Of a DNA stretch of 64,000 nt, positions 44,669-54,674 are shown in pieces. The stretch covers positions 25,005 through 89,004 of the forward strand of contig PHCQ01000017.1 in the NCBI GenBank assembly GCA_002840835.1, given 5' to 3'. The stretch's first letter is position 1; each line of letters opens with the position of its first letter. Below the pieces are notes generated by a model. That model was not told where the DNA came from. It did no database searches and saw nothing but the letters and a program-made list of their open reading frames with translations. The position numbers and the translations under genes are program-made. The stretch is from Betaproteobacteria bacterium HGW-Betaproteobacteria-16. GTDB lineage: Bacteria; Pseudomonadota; Gammaproteobacteria; Burkholderiales; Burkholderiaceae_C.

Positions 44669-46237
44669 TCATGCGTGAGCAACGTGGTCAGAGGGTTCTT
44701 GTTCGTAGCGACCGGTGCCCAGGCTGCCGGGACCGATGCGGGTGAACTTGACCATCAGGTAGATCTCGACGATCAGCAGCAGGGTGTAGAAGCCAACGAA
44801 TCCCGCCAACGAGCCATACAGGCTGTTCACACTCAGGGTGGAGACCGACAGGTGGGTGGGTAAGACGCCGTAGATGGTCCAGGGCTGGCGGCCATACTCG
44901 GCCACGAACCAGCCCAGCTCACAGGCGATCCAGGGCGCGGGCAGCATCCACACCGCCCACTTGAGCAGCCACGGCCGCGCAGCGCACTGCAGCTTGAGCG
45001 TGCTCCAGAACGCCAGGCCAAACAGCAGCAGCATGGCAAACCCGAGCCCGACCATGATGCGGAAGGCCCAGAACATGGGCGTCACCCGGGGCACCGTGCT
45101 GTCCACGGCCTGCTGGATCATCTCTGGCGTGGCCTGGCTCACGTCGGTCACGTACTTGCGCAGCAGCAGACCAAAACCCAGATCCGCCTTGTGCTGCTCG
45201 AACACGGCGCGCGCCTGCGTGTCGCTCTTGTTGCTTCGCAGCGCCTCTAGCGCCACCACCGCGTGAATGCCACTCTCGATGCGCTCGCGGTTCTTGGCCT
45301 TGATCTCCTTGATGCCCGGTATCTGCTTGTCGATCGAGCGCGTGCCGATCAGGCCCATGACCCAGGGGATTTCGATCTCCCAGTCATTCTTCGCTTCGGC
45401 CTCGTTAATGCCAGCCACCAGCTTGAGGCCGGCCGGCGCGGGCTCGGTCTCCCACATGGCCTCCAGCGCGGCCATCTTGGTCTGCTGTGCCTCGCCCACG
45501 GTGTAGCCCGACTCGTCGCCCAGCACGATCACGCTGAGCACAGAAGCCAGACCAAAGGCGGCTGCCACCCGGAAGCTGCGCTTGGCGAATTCGATGTCGC
45601 GGCCCTTGAGCAGGTACCAGCTGGAAATCGACAGCACGAACATCGCGCCGGTCACGTAGCCGGCCGAGACGGTGTGCACGAACTTGGCCTGTGCATCGGG
45701 GTTGAACAGCACGGCCCAGAAGTCCGTCATCTCCATGCGCATGGTCTCGAAGCTGAACTCGGCGCCCACCGGGTTCTGCATCCAGCCGTTGGCGATCAGG
45801 ATCCACAATGCACTGAGGTTGGTGCCCACCGCCATCAGGATGGTGACCATCAGGTGCTGCGTCTTGGAGAGCCGGTCCCAGCCGAAGAAGAACAGGCCGA
45901 TCATGGTCGACTCGAGGAAGAAGGCCATCAGGCCCTCGATCGCCAGCGGCGCGCCAAAGATGTCGCCCACGTAGTGCGAGTAGTAGGCCCAGTTGGTGCC
46001 GAACTGGAATTCGAGCGTGATGCCAGTGGTCACGCCCAGAGCGAAATTGATGCCGAAAAGCTTGCCCCAGAAGCGGGTCATGTCCTTCCAGATCACATTG
46101 CCCGTCATCACGTACACGCTTTCCATGATCACCAGCAACCAGACCATGCCGAGCGTCAGCGGCACGAACAGGAAGTGGTACATCGCAGTCGCCGCAAACT
46201 GCAGGCGGGACAGATCGACCAGTTGCTCGGAAATCAC
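44669..46237 (-). CDS. cydA: Cytochrome bd ubiquinol oxidase subunit I
   Basis: A 522-residue CydA of E. coli length with the long Q-loop. It has [20 protein letters not shown], whose His is the haem b595 ligand region, plus [20 protein letters not shown] and the conserved GRQPW in [18 protein letters not shown] took the GTG at 46237, with GAGGAG 8 nt upstream; an upstream ORF adds 25 residues out of family. The ribosome site lies within the end of cydP, so translation is coupled. The enzyme is an O2-scavenging, NO- and H2S-tolerant oxidase. Confidence 0.96.
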   Translation of the reverse strand: MISEQLVDLSRLQFAATAMYHFLFVPLTLGMVWLLVIMESVYVMTGNVIWKDMTRFWGKLFGINFALGVTTGITLEFQFGTNWAYYSHYVGDIFGAPLAIEGLMAFFLESTMIGLFFFGWDRLSKTQHLMVTILMAVGTNLSALWILIANGWMQNPVGAEFSFETMRMEMTDFWAVLFNPDAQAKFVHTVSAGYVTGAMFVLSISSWYLLKGRDIEFAKRSFRVAAAFGLASVLSVIVLGDESGYTVGEAQQTKMAALEAMWETEPAPAGLKLVAGINEAEAKNDWEIEIPWVMGLIGTRSIDKQIPGIKEIKAKNRERIESGIHAVVALEALRSNKSDTQARAVFEQHKADLGFGLLLRKYVTDVSQATPEMIQQAVDSTVPRVTPMFWAFRIMVGLGFAMLLLFGLAFWSTLKLQCAARPWLLKWAVWMLPAPWIACELGWFVAEYGRQPWTIYGVLPTHLSVSTLSVNSLYGSLAGFVGFYTLLLIVEIYLMVKFTRIGPGSLGTGRYEQEPSDHVAHA

Positions 46238-46241
46238 CAGA

Positions 46242-46433
46242 TCACTCCTCGGTAGTCGCAGACTTATGGGATGCACCCAGCAACTGCGAGGCGGCGGCCT
46301 GGCCGTCCACACTCACCTGCTGCTCGTGCACAAAGCCCCACCACAGCGCCGTGAGCACGACCAGCTTGAGCGCCAGCACAAAGGCCAGTTCTCGCACCAG
46401 GTGCCGGTTAATCGATGGGGTAGCAGAACGCAT
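46242..46433 (-). CDS. cydP: Cytochrome oxidase putative small subunit CydP
   Basis: A 63-residue single-helix protein: [20 protein letters not shown] then WWGF. The pattern RE-x7-LK-x6-WW is that of the CydP family found just upstream of cydA in beta- and gammaproteobacteria. It ends 4 nt before the cydA start and contains its ribosome site. It is probably an accessory subunit or assembly factor. Confidence 0.85.
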   Translation of the reverse strand: MRSATPSINRHLVRELAFVLALKLVVLTALWWGFVHEQQVSVDGQAAASQLLGASHKSATTEE

Positions 46434-46776
46434 GGCTCTCTTGTTCCAAGTTCCGTGCCAGTACGTCCGTCTCGAAAAATCCCTTTACTGACAGGCACTT
46501 GCATGCAAAGCACTGGTCAGCGCCATGCCACAGGCGAAGGCATGTCTGACAGAAATGGCAGGCTGTGGCAGTCCTGCCTCAAGAAGTCCTGGTCGGAAGT
46601 CAGCGCCTCAGTCGAGGCGGGCACAGCCTGTGCGACGCGCAAATCGAGTGCGGGAGGCCCAGTGGGCAGCCCCGTGGCCAACCTGTGCCTACATGAGAAA
46701 CGTGCCTTGGGTGTGGCCAGCGCCACCGCGTTGATTGCAGATCACTCAGGCCCAGGCACCCGAGCAGCACAGCCTC
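46434..46776. other. 343-bp gap upstream of cydP
   Basis: No gene is supported. It should hold the promoter of the long cyd run, on the minus strand. A TTGCATGCAA palindrome lies at 46498-46507. I saw no good FNR/ANR TTGAT-N4-ATCAA site. A 69-codon ORF here (46517-46726, minus) lacks family signals. Confidence 0.4.
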
Positions 46777-48138
46777 TCAATCAGGCCGGTGCAGCTTGTC
46801 GTGGATGCGCCTGGTGGTGCGCCACACCGCCCACAGCACCAGGGGAATCAGCGCGCCAGCGGCCATTTCCGGGTGAATGGGCAGGCCGGCCGCCTTGCCG
46901 GCCTTGGCACCGTACAGCAGCAGGCTCACCACGTAGTACGAGATCGCCGCGATGGACAGGCCTTCCACCGTGCTCTGCAGCCGCAGCTGCATTTCCTGCC
47001 CGCGCGTGAGTTTTTCCAGCAGTTGCTGGTTCTGCGCTTCGGTGACGATGTCGACCCGGGTGCGCAGCAGGGCGCTGGCGCGTGACACCCTTTCAGACAA
47101 CGAAGCCAGTCGCTGCGCCGTCGCCGCGACGGTGGCCATGGCGGGGGACAGCCGGCGCTGCATGAATTCGCCAATGGTCTGGGTGCCGGGAATGGGCTTT
47201 TCACGCAGTTCGGCGATGCGCTGGCTCACCAGCTTGTCGTAGGCGCGCGTGGCCGAAAAACGGTACACGTTTTCTGCCGTGGCGCGTTCCACCCGCGCGG
47301 CCAGTGCCACCAACTGGTCCAGCAGTTGCTGCTCGGAGGTGGACTTGTTCTCCAACTGGGCGGTGATCACCGACAGCTGTGTTTCGGCCTCTGCCAGCAT
47401 GGGCGCCAGCGCCTTGACCACCGGCAGACCGCGCAAGGCCATGAGTCGGTAGGTCTCCACCTCAAACAGCCGCTGCGAAATGCGCCCGGCGCGCGTCTCG
47501 GTAGTGTCGGGCGGCGTGATGACCAACATGCGCTCGAAGCCCGAGGGATTGAGACGGAAATCGGTCAAGGCCCAGGAATGCCCGCCGCCCAGCTGAGAGG
47601 CCACCACGGTGCGCCCGCCAAACCACTGCTGTGCTTGCGCCATCAATGCCGCCTGAGCCTGGGGCGTCTGCTCAGGCAGCTCTGCCTGCAACATGACCAT
47701 CTTGATCGCCGCCACCGTGCGCCCGGGGATGTCGCGCATCCAGCCAGGGGGCGTGACAAGCGCACTGAGCAGCTCGGGTTCGCTGGTGCCCAGCCCGGTC
47801 CCTTCCGGCAAGGGCTGCACGATGGAGTAACGGGTGAATTCGCTGTGCCGCTCCCATTTCAGCGTGTGGTCGCCAAAGCGAAGGCGCACGAAGTTGCCCT
47901 GCAATTGCGCCAGCGGCAGGTCTTCCTGGCCGGGCAGGCGGCGCAGGTGCTCACACTCCTGCTCACGGCTCACGCCCTCGTTGAGCACCGCCACAAAGAC
48001 GATGAGCACCGGCAGCCGGATGCGCGCGGATGGCCGGGCGTGCACTTCGTTGTGCAGCTCTTCGCGCAGGGGATCGTTGGGCGGCAGGATGTCGGCGAAA
48101 CGGGTGGCGGGGGCTGAGAGATCGATGGGTGGGTTCAT
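46777..48138 (-). CDS. DUF3422 family membrane protein
   Basis: A 453-residue protein starting MNPPIDLSAPATRFADILPP. LHNEVHARPSARIRLPVLI is the family's hallmark start (typically '(L)xxExHARP'). The central part is soluble, with a long helical stretch (residues about 250-390, SERVSRASALLRTRVD). Two C-terminal membrane helices (ISYYVVSLLLYGAKAG, AAGALIPLVLWAVWR) recall CorA-like architecture. Function unknown. I chose the ATG at 48138; the longer ORF upstream is not family-like. Confidence 0.82.
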   Translation of the reverse strand: MNPPIDLSAPATRFADILPPNDPLREELHNEVHARPSARIRLPVLIVFVAVLNEGVSREQECEHLRRLPGQEDLPLAQLQGNFVRLRFGDHTLKWERHSEFTRYSIVQPLPEGTGLGTSEPELLSALVTPPGWMRDIPGRTVAAIKMVMLQAELPEQTPQAQAALMAQAQQWFGGRTVVASQLGGGHSWALTDFRLNPSGFERMLVITPPDTTETRAGRISQRLFEVETYRLMALRGLPVVKALAPMLAEAETQLSVITAQLENKSTSEQQLLDQLVALAARVERATAENVYRFSATRAYDKLVSQRIAELREKPIPGTQTIGEFMQRRLSPAMATVAATAQRLASLSERVSRASALLRTRVDIVTEAQNQQLLEKLTRGQEMQLRLQSTVEGLSIAAISYYVVSLLLYGAKAGKAAGLPIHPEMAAGALIPLVLWAVWRTTRRIHDKLHRPD

Positions 48139-48263
48139 GGTCTGGCACCAGCAGTCAGGGGCGATCGGCGGCAAGGCCTTCTGGCGAATGTATGCGAAGC
48201 GCGCACCCCCTCGCCGCACGCATCCGAGCCATTGCGGCGCCCGCAGGCGCTGGCCAGACGAAA

Positions 48264-48293
48264 GAAGCCCGGGGCGCGGGCGCCTCGGGCTTC
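48264..48293 (-). terminator. Terminator downstream of ssb
   Basis: On the minus strand GAAGCCCG and CGGGCTTC pair around a GC-rich loop, followed by TTTCG. It begins about 50 nt past the ssb stop. The T-run is short. Confidence 0.6.
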
Positions 48294-48343
48294 TTCCTGG
48301 TCTGATGCGGCGAGCCGGCCTGTCAGGGCCGTTCTCCTGCAAA

Positions 48344-48844
48344 TCAGAACGGAATGTCGTCGTCCATGTCGTCAAAGCCGCTGGACTGGCGCGCGGGCGC
48401 CGGAGCAGGCGCCTGACGGGGTGCGGGTGCGGCCTGGCGGGGCGCTGCGGCCGGGCGGGAATAACCGCCGCCGCCCTCTTCGCCACCACCACCGCCGCCC
48501 ATGCCTTCACGCCCGCCGAGCAACTGCAACTCGGTGGCGATGATGTCGACGGTGTTCTTTTCCACGCCGGTGGCCTTGTCCACATAGGTGCCGTACTTCA
48601 GGCGCCCTTCAACGTAGATGGGACGGCCCTTTTTCACGTACTCACCTGCGATCTCGGCCAGCCGGTCGTAAAACGTGATGCGGTGCCACTGGGTGTCTTC
48701 GATCATCTCGCCGCTGTTCTTGTCCTTGCGACGGCTGGAGGTGGCCACGCTGACGTTGGCCACGGCCTGGCCCGAGGGCAGGTAACGGATTTCGGGGTCG
48801 CGGCCGCAGTTGCCGACGAGGATGACTTTGTTGACGGATGCCAT
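48344..48844 (-). CDS. ssb: Single-stranded DNA-binding protein
   Basis: A 166-residue SSB. The OB-fold lies in residues 1-115 ([30 protein letters not shown] segment, [20 protein letters not shown]). A Gly/Pro/Ala-rich linker and the acidic tip DDMDDDIPF, which recruits repair and replication proteins, follow. AAGGAA precedes the ATG at 48844. In Burkholderiales ssb usually neighbours an MFS gene and uvrA; here extra genes intervene. Confidence 0.97.
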   Translation of the reverse strand: MASVNKVILVGNCGRDPEIRYLPSGQAVANVSVATSSRRKDKNSGEMIEDTQWHRITFYDRLAEIAGEYVKKGRPIYVEGRLKYGTYVDKATGVEKNTVDIIATELQLLGGREGMGGGGGGEEGGGGYSRPAAAPRQAAPAPRQAPAPAPARQSSGFDDMDDDIPF

Positions 48845-48977
48845 GGAATTCCTTGGGGTATCTGAAGAGAACGGCGGACCGGTGCAGCCGGGTGTCATGG
48901 GTGCGCCTGCCACGATTGTGCCGCATGAGGCGGTCAAAGCGCCAGTTGGGCCAATGTCACAATGCGGGCTGGCCGAT

Positions 48978-50489
48978 ATGAACCGCGAACCCGATTTTTT
49001 TCAGAACCTGCAGGACGAACTGTCCGACGGTCGCGCGTGGCTGGACCGCACGGTGGTCCTGGGCTATGCCATTCTGGCCGGCCTTTGCGTGGTCTTGTTC
49101 ACGCTGATGAGCGAGACCGCGTACGAGTGGTTCATGCACCTGCACGCCGCAGCTCCCTGGGCGGTCCTGATCTGGACACCGGCCCTGACGGCCTTCATCG
49201 TCTGGTGCACGCGCAGCTATTTTCCGGGCGCGGCGGGCTCCGGCATCCCCCAGGTCATGACCGCCCTGGACCCCCAGTTGCCAAGGGATTCACGGCACCG
49301 CTTTGTGTCGCTAAGGCTGACCTTCGCCAAAATCGTTCTGGGCTCGCTGAGCCTGCTGGGCGGGCTTTCGGCCGGGCGAGAAGGCCCATCGGTGCAGGTG
49401 GCCGCAGGCGTCATGCACGACGCGCGCCGCTGGTTGCGCCCGGGTTCGGTCATGAGCGAACGGGCGCTGCTGGTGGCAGGCGGCGCGGCCGGCATCGCGG
49501 CGGCGTTCAATGCCCCGCTGGCGGGGGTGGTGTTTGCCATTGAGGAACTGTCCAACAAGCTGGAGGCGCGCAACAACGGCCTCATCATCGCCGCCATCGT
49601 GCTGGCCGGTCTGGTCAGTATTTCGGCCTTCGGCAACCTGACCTATTTCGGCTCCATCGAAGTGCCCCGGCTGGGCTGGGGCGCGATCCTGCCGGGGGTG
49701 CTGGTCACCGTGATCTGCGGCGTGCTCGGGGGGCTGTTCGCGCGGCTGCTGGCCGCGTCGCTGGCCGGCATGCCCGACCGTTTCAGCGCCTACCGCAAAC
49801 GCTTCCCGGTGCGCTTTGCCGCGGCCTGCGGCCTGGCGGTGGCGATCATCGGCCTGGCGACAGGTGGTGCCACCTTCGGTGCCGGCGCGGAAGAAGTGCG
49901 CAACATGCTCGCGGGCGAAAGCGACATCTCGCGGCTCTACGTGCTGTTGAAGTTCATGGCCACCTGGATCACGAGCTGGAGCGGCGTACCGGGCGGCATC
50001 TTCGCGCCCTCCTTGTCCATTGGTGCGGGCGTCGGTCACGACGTGGCCCAGGTTGTCGCGGGCAGCAACGCCAGCGCGCTGGCCCCCGCCCTGATCGCCA
50101 TGGGCATGGCCGGCTTCCTGGCCGCGACCACGCAGGCCCCGCTGACCTCGTTCATCATCGTCATGGAGATGATCGACGGCCGGCCCATGGTGCTCAGCCT
50201 CATGGCCGCCGCGATGCTGGCCAGCCTGATCTCGCGCCTGATCAGCCGGCCGCTGTACGGCACGCTGTCCAACCTGATGATGCGCCCGACCCGCGAACGC
50301 CGCCATCGCGAGGCCGAGCTCGAGAGCACGCCGCAGGCCTCGGTGCCTGACGAGCACAGCGCGACAGCGTCGAACGATCCTCAGCCTGAAGAGCCCCCTG
50401 CCGGGGGACCGGTGCAACGCTCCCTGCTGGACGACGCAGACAAGGGCGACCTGCCGCCCGAGCCCGGATCACCACCCCGGAAGGACTGA
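48978..50489 (+). CDS. ClC family chloride channel/antiporter
   Basis: A 503-residue ClC protein with the anion-filter motifs [17 protein letters not shown] and [15 protein letters not shown]. The gating glutamate in GREGP is present, so an H+/Cl- antiporter or gated channel is possible. About 10-12 helices span residues 30-430. A hydrophilic C-terminal tail of about 70 residues has no CBS domain. The ATG at 48978 is chosen because family similarity starts there. It diverges from ssb by 133 nt. Confidence 0.9.
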   Translation: MNREPDFFQNLQDELSDGRAWLDRTVVLGYAILAGLCVVLFTLMSETAYEWFMHLHAAAPWAVLIWTPALTAFIVWCTRSYFPGAAGSGIPQVMTALDPQLPRDSRHRFVSLRLTFAKIVLGSLSLLGGLSAGREGPSVQVAAGVMHDARRWLRPGSVMSERALLVAGGAAGIAAAFNAPLAGVVFAIEELSNKLEARNNGLIIAAIVLAGLVSISAFGNLTYFGSIEVPRLGWGAILPGVLVTVICGVLGGLFARLLAASLAGMPDRFSAYRKRFPVRFAAACGLAVAIIGLATGGATFGAGAEEVRNMLAGESDISRLYVLLKFMATWITSWSGVPGGIFAPSLSIGAGVGHDVAQVVAGSNASALAPALIAMGMAGFLAATTQAPLTSFIIVMEMIDGRPMVLSLMAAAMLASLISRLISRPLYGTLSNLMMRPTRERRHREAELESTPQASVPDEHSATASNDPQPEEPPAGGPVQRSLLDDADKGDLPPEPGSPPRKD

Positions 50490-50537
50490 TCCGCGATTCG
50501 GCCTTGCAGCACCTCGTGGCGATGCCCCCGATGCGCG

Positions 50538-51767
50538 TCAACGACGAGCCGAAGCCTTCATCGGCCAGGCCAGAACCAGCCACACCAGCATCAACGCGGC
50601 GCTGACCCCAAAAATGCCGGCGCTGCCCGCCAGCTTGAAAACCAGGCCGCCCAGCAGACCGCCCGCGAAGATACCGAGCGACATCAACGTGTTGTAAACG
50701 CCCAGCGCCGCGCCACGCTGGTGTGGCTTCGCCAGCCGGGAGGCCAGGCTGGGCTGGCTGGCCTCCTGGGTGTTGAAGCCCACGAAGTACAACGTGAGCA
50801 GGGCCGCCACCATCCACAGCGAAGGCGCCTGCAGGCTCAGCAGAAAGCCCAGTTGCACCAGCACGATGATGGCGATGGCGCCCAGGTACACCGCGCGGAA
50901 ATAGCCTTTTCGCTCCAGCCGGAACAGCAGGCCGCCCATGACCAGCAGCGAGCCGAGCACGGCCGGCAGGTAGACCTTCCACTGATCGGCGGTGGCCACA
51001 CCGGCTTCGACCAGCAGCGCTGGCACGGACAGCCACATGGCGATCTGCACCGCGTGCAGCACGAACACGCCCAGGTCCACCCGCAGCAGTTCGGCGTCTG
51101 CCAGCACCTCGCGCAAGCCACCGCGCGACTGCGCCACATGCTGCACCGGTTCGGGCGGCACCACCCAGGCCACCACCGCCATGCCGGTAGCGGCCAGCGC
51201 TGCCGTCATGAAGAACAGACCCGACAAACCAATGTGCGGCACCAGCACCGGTGCCAGCACCAGCGAGAGCGCAAACATCATCGCGATGCTGATCCCGACC
51301 AGCGCCATCGATTTGGTGCGCACCTCGTCGCGCGTGAGATCGGCCAGCAAGGCGGTGACGGCGGCGGACATGGCGCCGGCGCCCTGCAAGGCGCGCCCGG
51401 CCACCAGCCAGGGCAGGCTGGGCGCCCAGGCCGCCAGCAGGCTGCCCAACACGAACAGCGTCAGGCCGAACAGGATCACCGGCTTGCGGCCCAGCCGGTC
51501 CGACGCAATGCCCAAGGGCACCTGCAGCATGGCCTGGGTGAGCCCATAAATGCCCATGGCCAGCCCCACCAGCGCCGGGTTGTCGCCCCCGGGGTAGTGG
51601 CGGGCTTCCAGCGCGAACACCGGCAGCACCAGAAAAAGCCCCAGCATGCGCAGCGCATAGATGGCTGCCAGCGAACCGCTGGCGCGGCGCTCGGCGGGCG
51701 TCATGCGGTCAAGTCTGGAGTGCGACGAATCGGGGGAAACGGCAGAAACGGGGGAGGATGAGGTCAC
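50538..51767 (-). CDS. MFS transporter
   Basis: A 409-residue protein with 12 helices. The MFS A-motif is GIASDRLGRKPVILFG after helix 2, with LYALRMLGLFLVLPVF-like helix 1 and RALQGAGAMSAAVTALLADL as the helix 4-5 region. The substrate is unknown; the layout is like YajR-type drug/proton antiporters without the C-terminal domain. Start uncertain: GTG at 51767 or ATG at about 51704 (MTPAERRASG). It belongs to the uvrA-MFS-ssb neighbourhood. Confidence 0.87.
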   Translation of the reverse strand: MTSSSPVSAVSPDSSHSRLDRMTPAERRASGSLAAIYALRMLGLFLVLPVFALEARHYPGGDNPALVGLAMGIYGLTQAMLQVPLGIASDRLGRKPVILFGLTLFVLGSLLAAWAPSLPWLVAGRALQGAGAMSAAVTALLADLTRDEVRTKSMALVGISIAMMFALSLVLAPVLVPHIGLSGLFFMTAALAATGMAVVAWVVPPEPVQHVAQSRGGLREVLADAELLRVDLGVFVLHAVQIAMWLSVPALLVEAGVATADQWKVYLPAVLGSLLVMGGLLFRLERKGYFRAVYLGAIAIIVLVQLGFLLSLQAPSLWMVAALLTLYFVGFNTQEASQPSLASRLAKPHQRGAALGVYNTLMSLGIFAGGLLGGLVFKLAGSAGIFGVSAALMLVWLVLAWPMKASARR

Positions 51768-51943
51768 GTTCAAGGAATCGGATTCGGGACGGCCCCGGTC
51801 GGCGTGATGCTGTGGGCGGGGTCCCAGATTGTGCGCCAACCCGCATGGTCTCGACGGTTGCCCCGGGCAGAACTCGCCTGGCACGCACAAGAGACGCTGG
51901 GCGGAATCAGGCAAAATCGCGCACCTCCTCTCGTCCGCCCTGT

Positions 51944-53008
51944 ATGACGTCCCCACGCCACCTGCCCAATATCGACATCATGAGAGGCATGGCGGTCCTC
52001 GCGGTCGTGGCACACCACGTTCATGCCTACACGGGATTCTCGGTGCCCATCCTCGGCACCTTCGGTGGACTGCTTGGCGTCCAGCTGTTTTTTGTGCTCA
52101 GTGGCTACCTGATCACAGAGAGTGCAAGCAAGCACAGCACTTCCGTTTACTGGTTGCACCGGGTGCTCCGCATCTTCCCCGCGTACTGGGTGGCCTACCT
52201 GCTGGTGGGCGTGTTGACTGGCAGACTCATTCCAGACCGGATCATCGAGAGTCCGTTTCCGTTCTTTCTGAACCTGGTCAACCTTCAGCAACTGCATGCG
52301 GTCGCCCTGTTTGAGTTCGACGTGATCAGTGTCTCCTGGACGCTGACGGTGGAAGTGATCTGGTATGCACTGGCCCCCCTGTTGTTGCTGGCCGGCCTTC
52401 GCCGGCCGTGGCATTTGCTCGCAGGCCTCATGCTGCTTTCGGTCGCATGGACCTGGATGGCCAGTCACCGCCACCTGGATGAACTCTACCGGCCGACACT
52501 GGAGCAACTTTCACGCCCCTGGTCGCCCAGCCAACTCGGCGTGCTGATCGGGGCAGCCTTCCCGGCGCAGCTGATTTATTTTGGCCTGGGCTCGGTGGCC
52601 TACCACCTCCGCGACCGTTTGACTGCGGTCAGCGCCTGGATACCGGGCCTCGTCTGGCTTGTTTGCCTGGGCGCCATGCCCTTCTATTTCAATCATCTGC
52701 AGATGGCGACGCAGGTCGTCGGGCTGGGGGTGGCGGCCCTGTTCGTCTGGATGATGAGAATTCCCGCGCTCAAGCAGCCGTTTCTGGCCTGGACCGGCCA
52801 GATTTCCTACTCCATCTATTTGCTGCACTTTCCGCTGATCGTGTACGGCTTCCACAAACTGGGACGGCATGGCCCGGTCCATCTGCTGGTCACAATGGCC
52901 GTCATCTACCTGTGCGCCTATGCGCTCTACCGCTGGGTGGAGCGCCCCGGCATGCAACTGGCGCGACGCTGGACCCGCCCCCAGGCGCAGGTGAGCACCG
53001 GCACTTGA
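51944..53008 (+). CDS. Acyltransferase 3 family membrane protein
   Basis: A 354-residue protein with about ten helices. The start MTSPRHLPNIDIMRGMAVLA then VVAHHVHAY carries the family's 'RG-x-A-x-L-x-V-x-x-HH' core. FFVLSGYLITE, RVLRIFPAYWVAYL and a C-terminal ISYSIYLLHFPLI follow. Such enzymes acetylate or otherwise acylate surface polysaccharides. It lies between convergent and divergent housekeeping genes with no polysaccharide cluster nearby. Confidence 0.88.
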   Translation: MTSPRHLPNIDIMRGMAVLAVVAHHVHAYTGFSVPILGTFGGLLGVQLFFVLSGYLITESASKHSTSVYWLHRVLRIFPAYWVAYLLVGVLTGRLIPDRIIESPFPFFLNLVNLQQLHAVALFEFDVISVSWTLTVEVIWYALAPLLLLAGLRRPWHLLAGLMLLSVAWTWMASHRHLDELYRPTLEQLSRPWSPSQLGVLIGAAFPAQLIYFGLGSVAYHLRDRLTAVSAWIPGLVWLVCLGAMPFYFNHLQMATQVVGLGVAALFVWMMRIPALKQPFLAWTGQISYSIYLLHFPLIVYGFHKLGRHGPVHLLVTMAVIYLCAYALYRWVERPGMQLARRWTRPQAQVSTGT

Positions 53009-53025
53009 ATCGCCGTTGAAGGGCG

Positions 53026-54297
53026 TCAGTCCCGCGCAGTCAACGCCAGCCCGGCACGCAAGCCGTCGCCGATGTCGTGCCCGGTCGGCTCCTGGAACAG
53101 GCGCAGGCCGAATTCCGGCAGGATCGCCAGCAGGTGGTCAAAGATGTCGCTCTGCACGCCTTCATGCACCACCCAGGCGGTGCTTGACGTGAAGCAGTAC
53201 ACCTCCATCGGCACCCCTTGGGCGGAAGGCTCCATGGCCCGCACCATCAGCGTCATGTCCTGGTGGATGCCGGGATGCTGGCGCAGGTAAGCGTCGATGT
53301 AGGCGCGGAAGGTGCCCAGGTTGGTGAGCCGGCGCTGGTTGGCGGGGTCCTTGGCCAGGTCGCCCAGTTTCTGGCTCAGCTCCGTGTTGGTGCCCTGCAC
53401 TTCCTGCAGCTTGCGCTCCAGGTAAGGCCGGATGATGGCGATGTGCTTGAGCCGGTCGATGTCTGGCGGCTCCAGGAAGCGCACCGAGGCGGCGTCCAGC
53501 CGAATGGTGCGCTTGATCCGGCGCCCGCCGGCTTCCGACATGCCGCGCCAGTTGCGAAAACTCTCCGACATCAGGCGCCACGTCGGGATGGTCGTGATGG
53601 TCTTGTCCCAGTTCTGCACCTTCACCGTGTGCAACGCGATGTCGATCACGTCACCGTCGGCGCCCAGTTGCGGCATCTCGATCCAGTCGCCCACGCGCAG
53701 CATGTCGTTGGACGCGAGCTGCAGCCCCGCCGTGAACGACAGCAGGGTGTCCTTGAACACCAGCAGCAGCACGGCCGACATGGCGCCCAGGCCAGACAGC
53801 AGGATCAATGGCGAGCGGTCGATCAGCGCGGCAATGATGACCAGGCTGCCGATGAGCATCAGCGCCAGCTTGCCGAGCTGGATGTGGCTCTTGATGGAAC
53901 GCGTGGGCACCGCGATCGCCTCGCCTGCGCGTTCGTGGTCTTCCTGCACGGCGTCGAGCAGCGCCATCAGGATGCGCACCACATGCAGCACGGTGACGGC
54001 CACCGCCACATTGCGGATGATGCTCACTGCCGCAGCGGGCAGGTGGGGAATGAGCTCCACCGTGGTCTGGATCACCAGCGAAGGAACGATCTGCGACAGC
54101 CGCCGCAGCACGGTGCGGTGCAACACCACCTGGGCCCAGCGGCCCTGCATCGCCTGCACCCAGCGGCCCACGCCTTGTTGCAGCAGGGTGTGCACCAGCC
54201 AGCGGGCCACGTAGGCCAGCGCGCACATGGCCAGCAGGCCCAGCAGAGCCTGAATGGCGGGGTCCTGCTCCATCAGCCAGGGGATGTCGAAAGTCAT
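53026..54297 (-). CDS. MscS-family mechanosensitive channel (YbdG/MscM-like)
   Basis: A 423-residue protein with four or five N-terminal helices (residues 15-190). The MscS core is LSGLGAMSAVLLLVFKDTLL then SFTAGLQLASNDMLRVGDWI, followed by an insertion-bearing beta domain (TVKVQNWDKTITTIPTWRLM). The long C-terminal cytoplasmic part is as in YbdG rather than short MscS. It protects against osmotic downshock. It converges with the acyltransferase gene. Confidence 0.88.
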   Translation of the reverse strand: MTFDIPWLMEQDPAIQALLGLLAMCALAYVARWLVHTLLQQGVGRWVQAMQGRWAQVVLHRTVLRRLSQIVPSLVIQTTVELIPHLPAAAVSIIRNVAVAVTVLHVVRILMALLDAVQEDHERAGEAIAVPTRSIKSHIQLGKLALMLIGSLVIIAALIDRSPLILLSGLGAMSAVLLLVFKDTLLSFTAGLQLASNDMLRVGDWIEMPQLGADGDVIDIALHTVKVQNWDKTITTIPTWRLMSESFRNWRGMSEAGGRRIKRTIRLDAASVRFLEPPDIDRLKHIAIIRPYLERKLQEVQGTNTELSQKLGDLAKDPANQRRLTNLGTFRAYIDAYLRQHPGIHQDMTLMVRAMEPSAQGVPMEVYCFTSSTAWVVHEGVQSDIFDHLLAILPEFGLRLFQEPTGHDIGDGLRAGLALTARD

Positions 54298-54674
54298 GTC
54301 GGATCGAAGTGTAGGGATGTGTTGTTGCCGAAGAGCACGCTGGCATGTGCGCCGCGCCGGGCCGCTCCCAAGCTAGCTCGCACCGCAGCCCGGAGGGAGA
54401 AGGTACGCCAGTGAGCGCCGCCCGGCCGTTCCGAAGGCGCTCAGCCCCGCAGGGCGCAGCACGGAGGTTGGTCCAGGAGCACAGCGCCTCAGGTGCGTAA
54501 GACGGTCCTGCAGACGGTGCATGGGTGGGCCGGCGGCATCGCCGAAGCGGATCGCCGGTCGCACAGGCAAAGAGTGGTGATCATAGGCGCTGACAGCGTC
54601 CGTTGCAGGCTTCTGGCGCCTTGAGCCGGCCTCTGCTTTGCGCAGGGTTTCACAAAATCCCACCCGGATTTATC
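54298..54674. other. 377-bp gap upstream of uvrA
   Basis: No gene is supported. The stretch 54355-54490 is rich in GCC/GGC hairpins (GGGCCGCTCCCAAGCTAGCT, GCGCTCAGCCCCGCAGGGCG) and looks like another intergenic repeat type, single-copy here. No CTGT-N8-ACAG LexA box was found before uvrA. Confidence 0.4.

Noticed and set aside
42525..44678. A 717-codon plus-strand open frame
   Set aside because: Antisense to the octaheme cytochrome and cydB; His/Gln/Arg-rich shadow.
46434..46776. FNR/ANR site controlling the cyd run
   Set aside because: No TTGAT-N4-ATCAA match was found; the TTGCATGCAA palindrome does not fit that consensus.
54298..54674. LexA box before uvrA
   Set aside because: CTGACAGCGTCCGTTGCAG has the wrong spacing for CTGT-N8-ACAG or CTG-N10-CAG.
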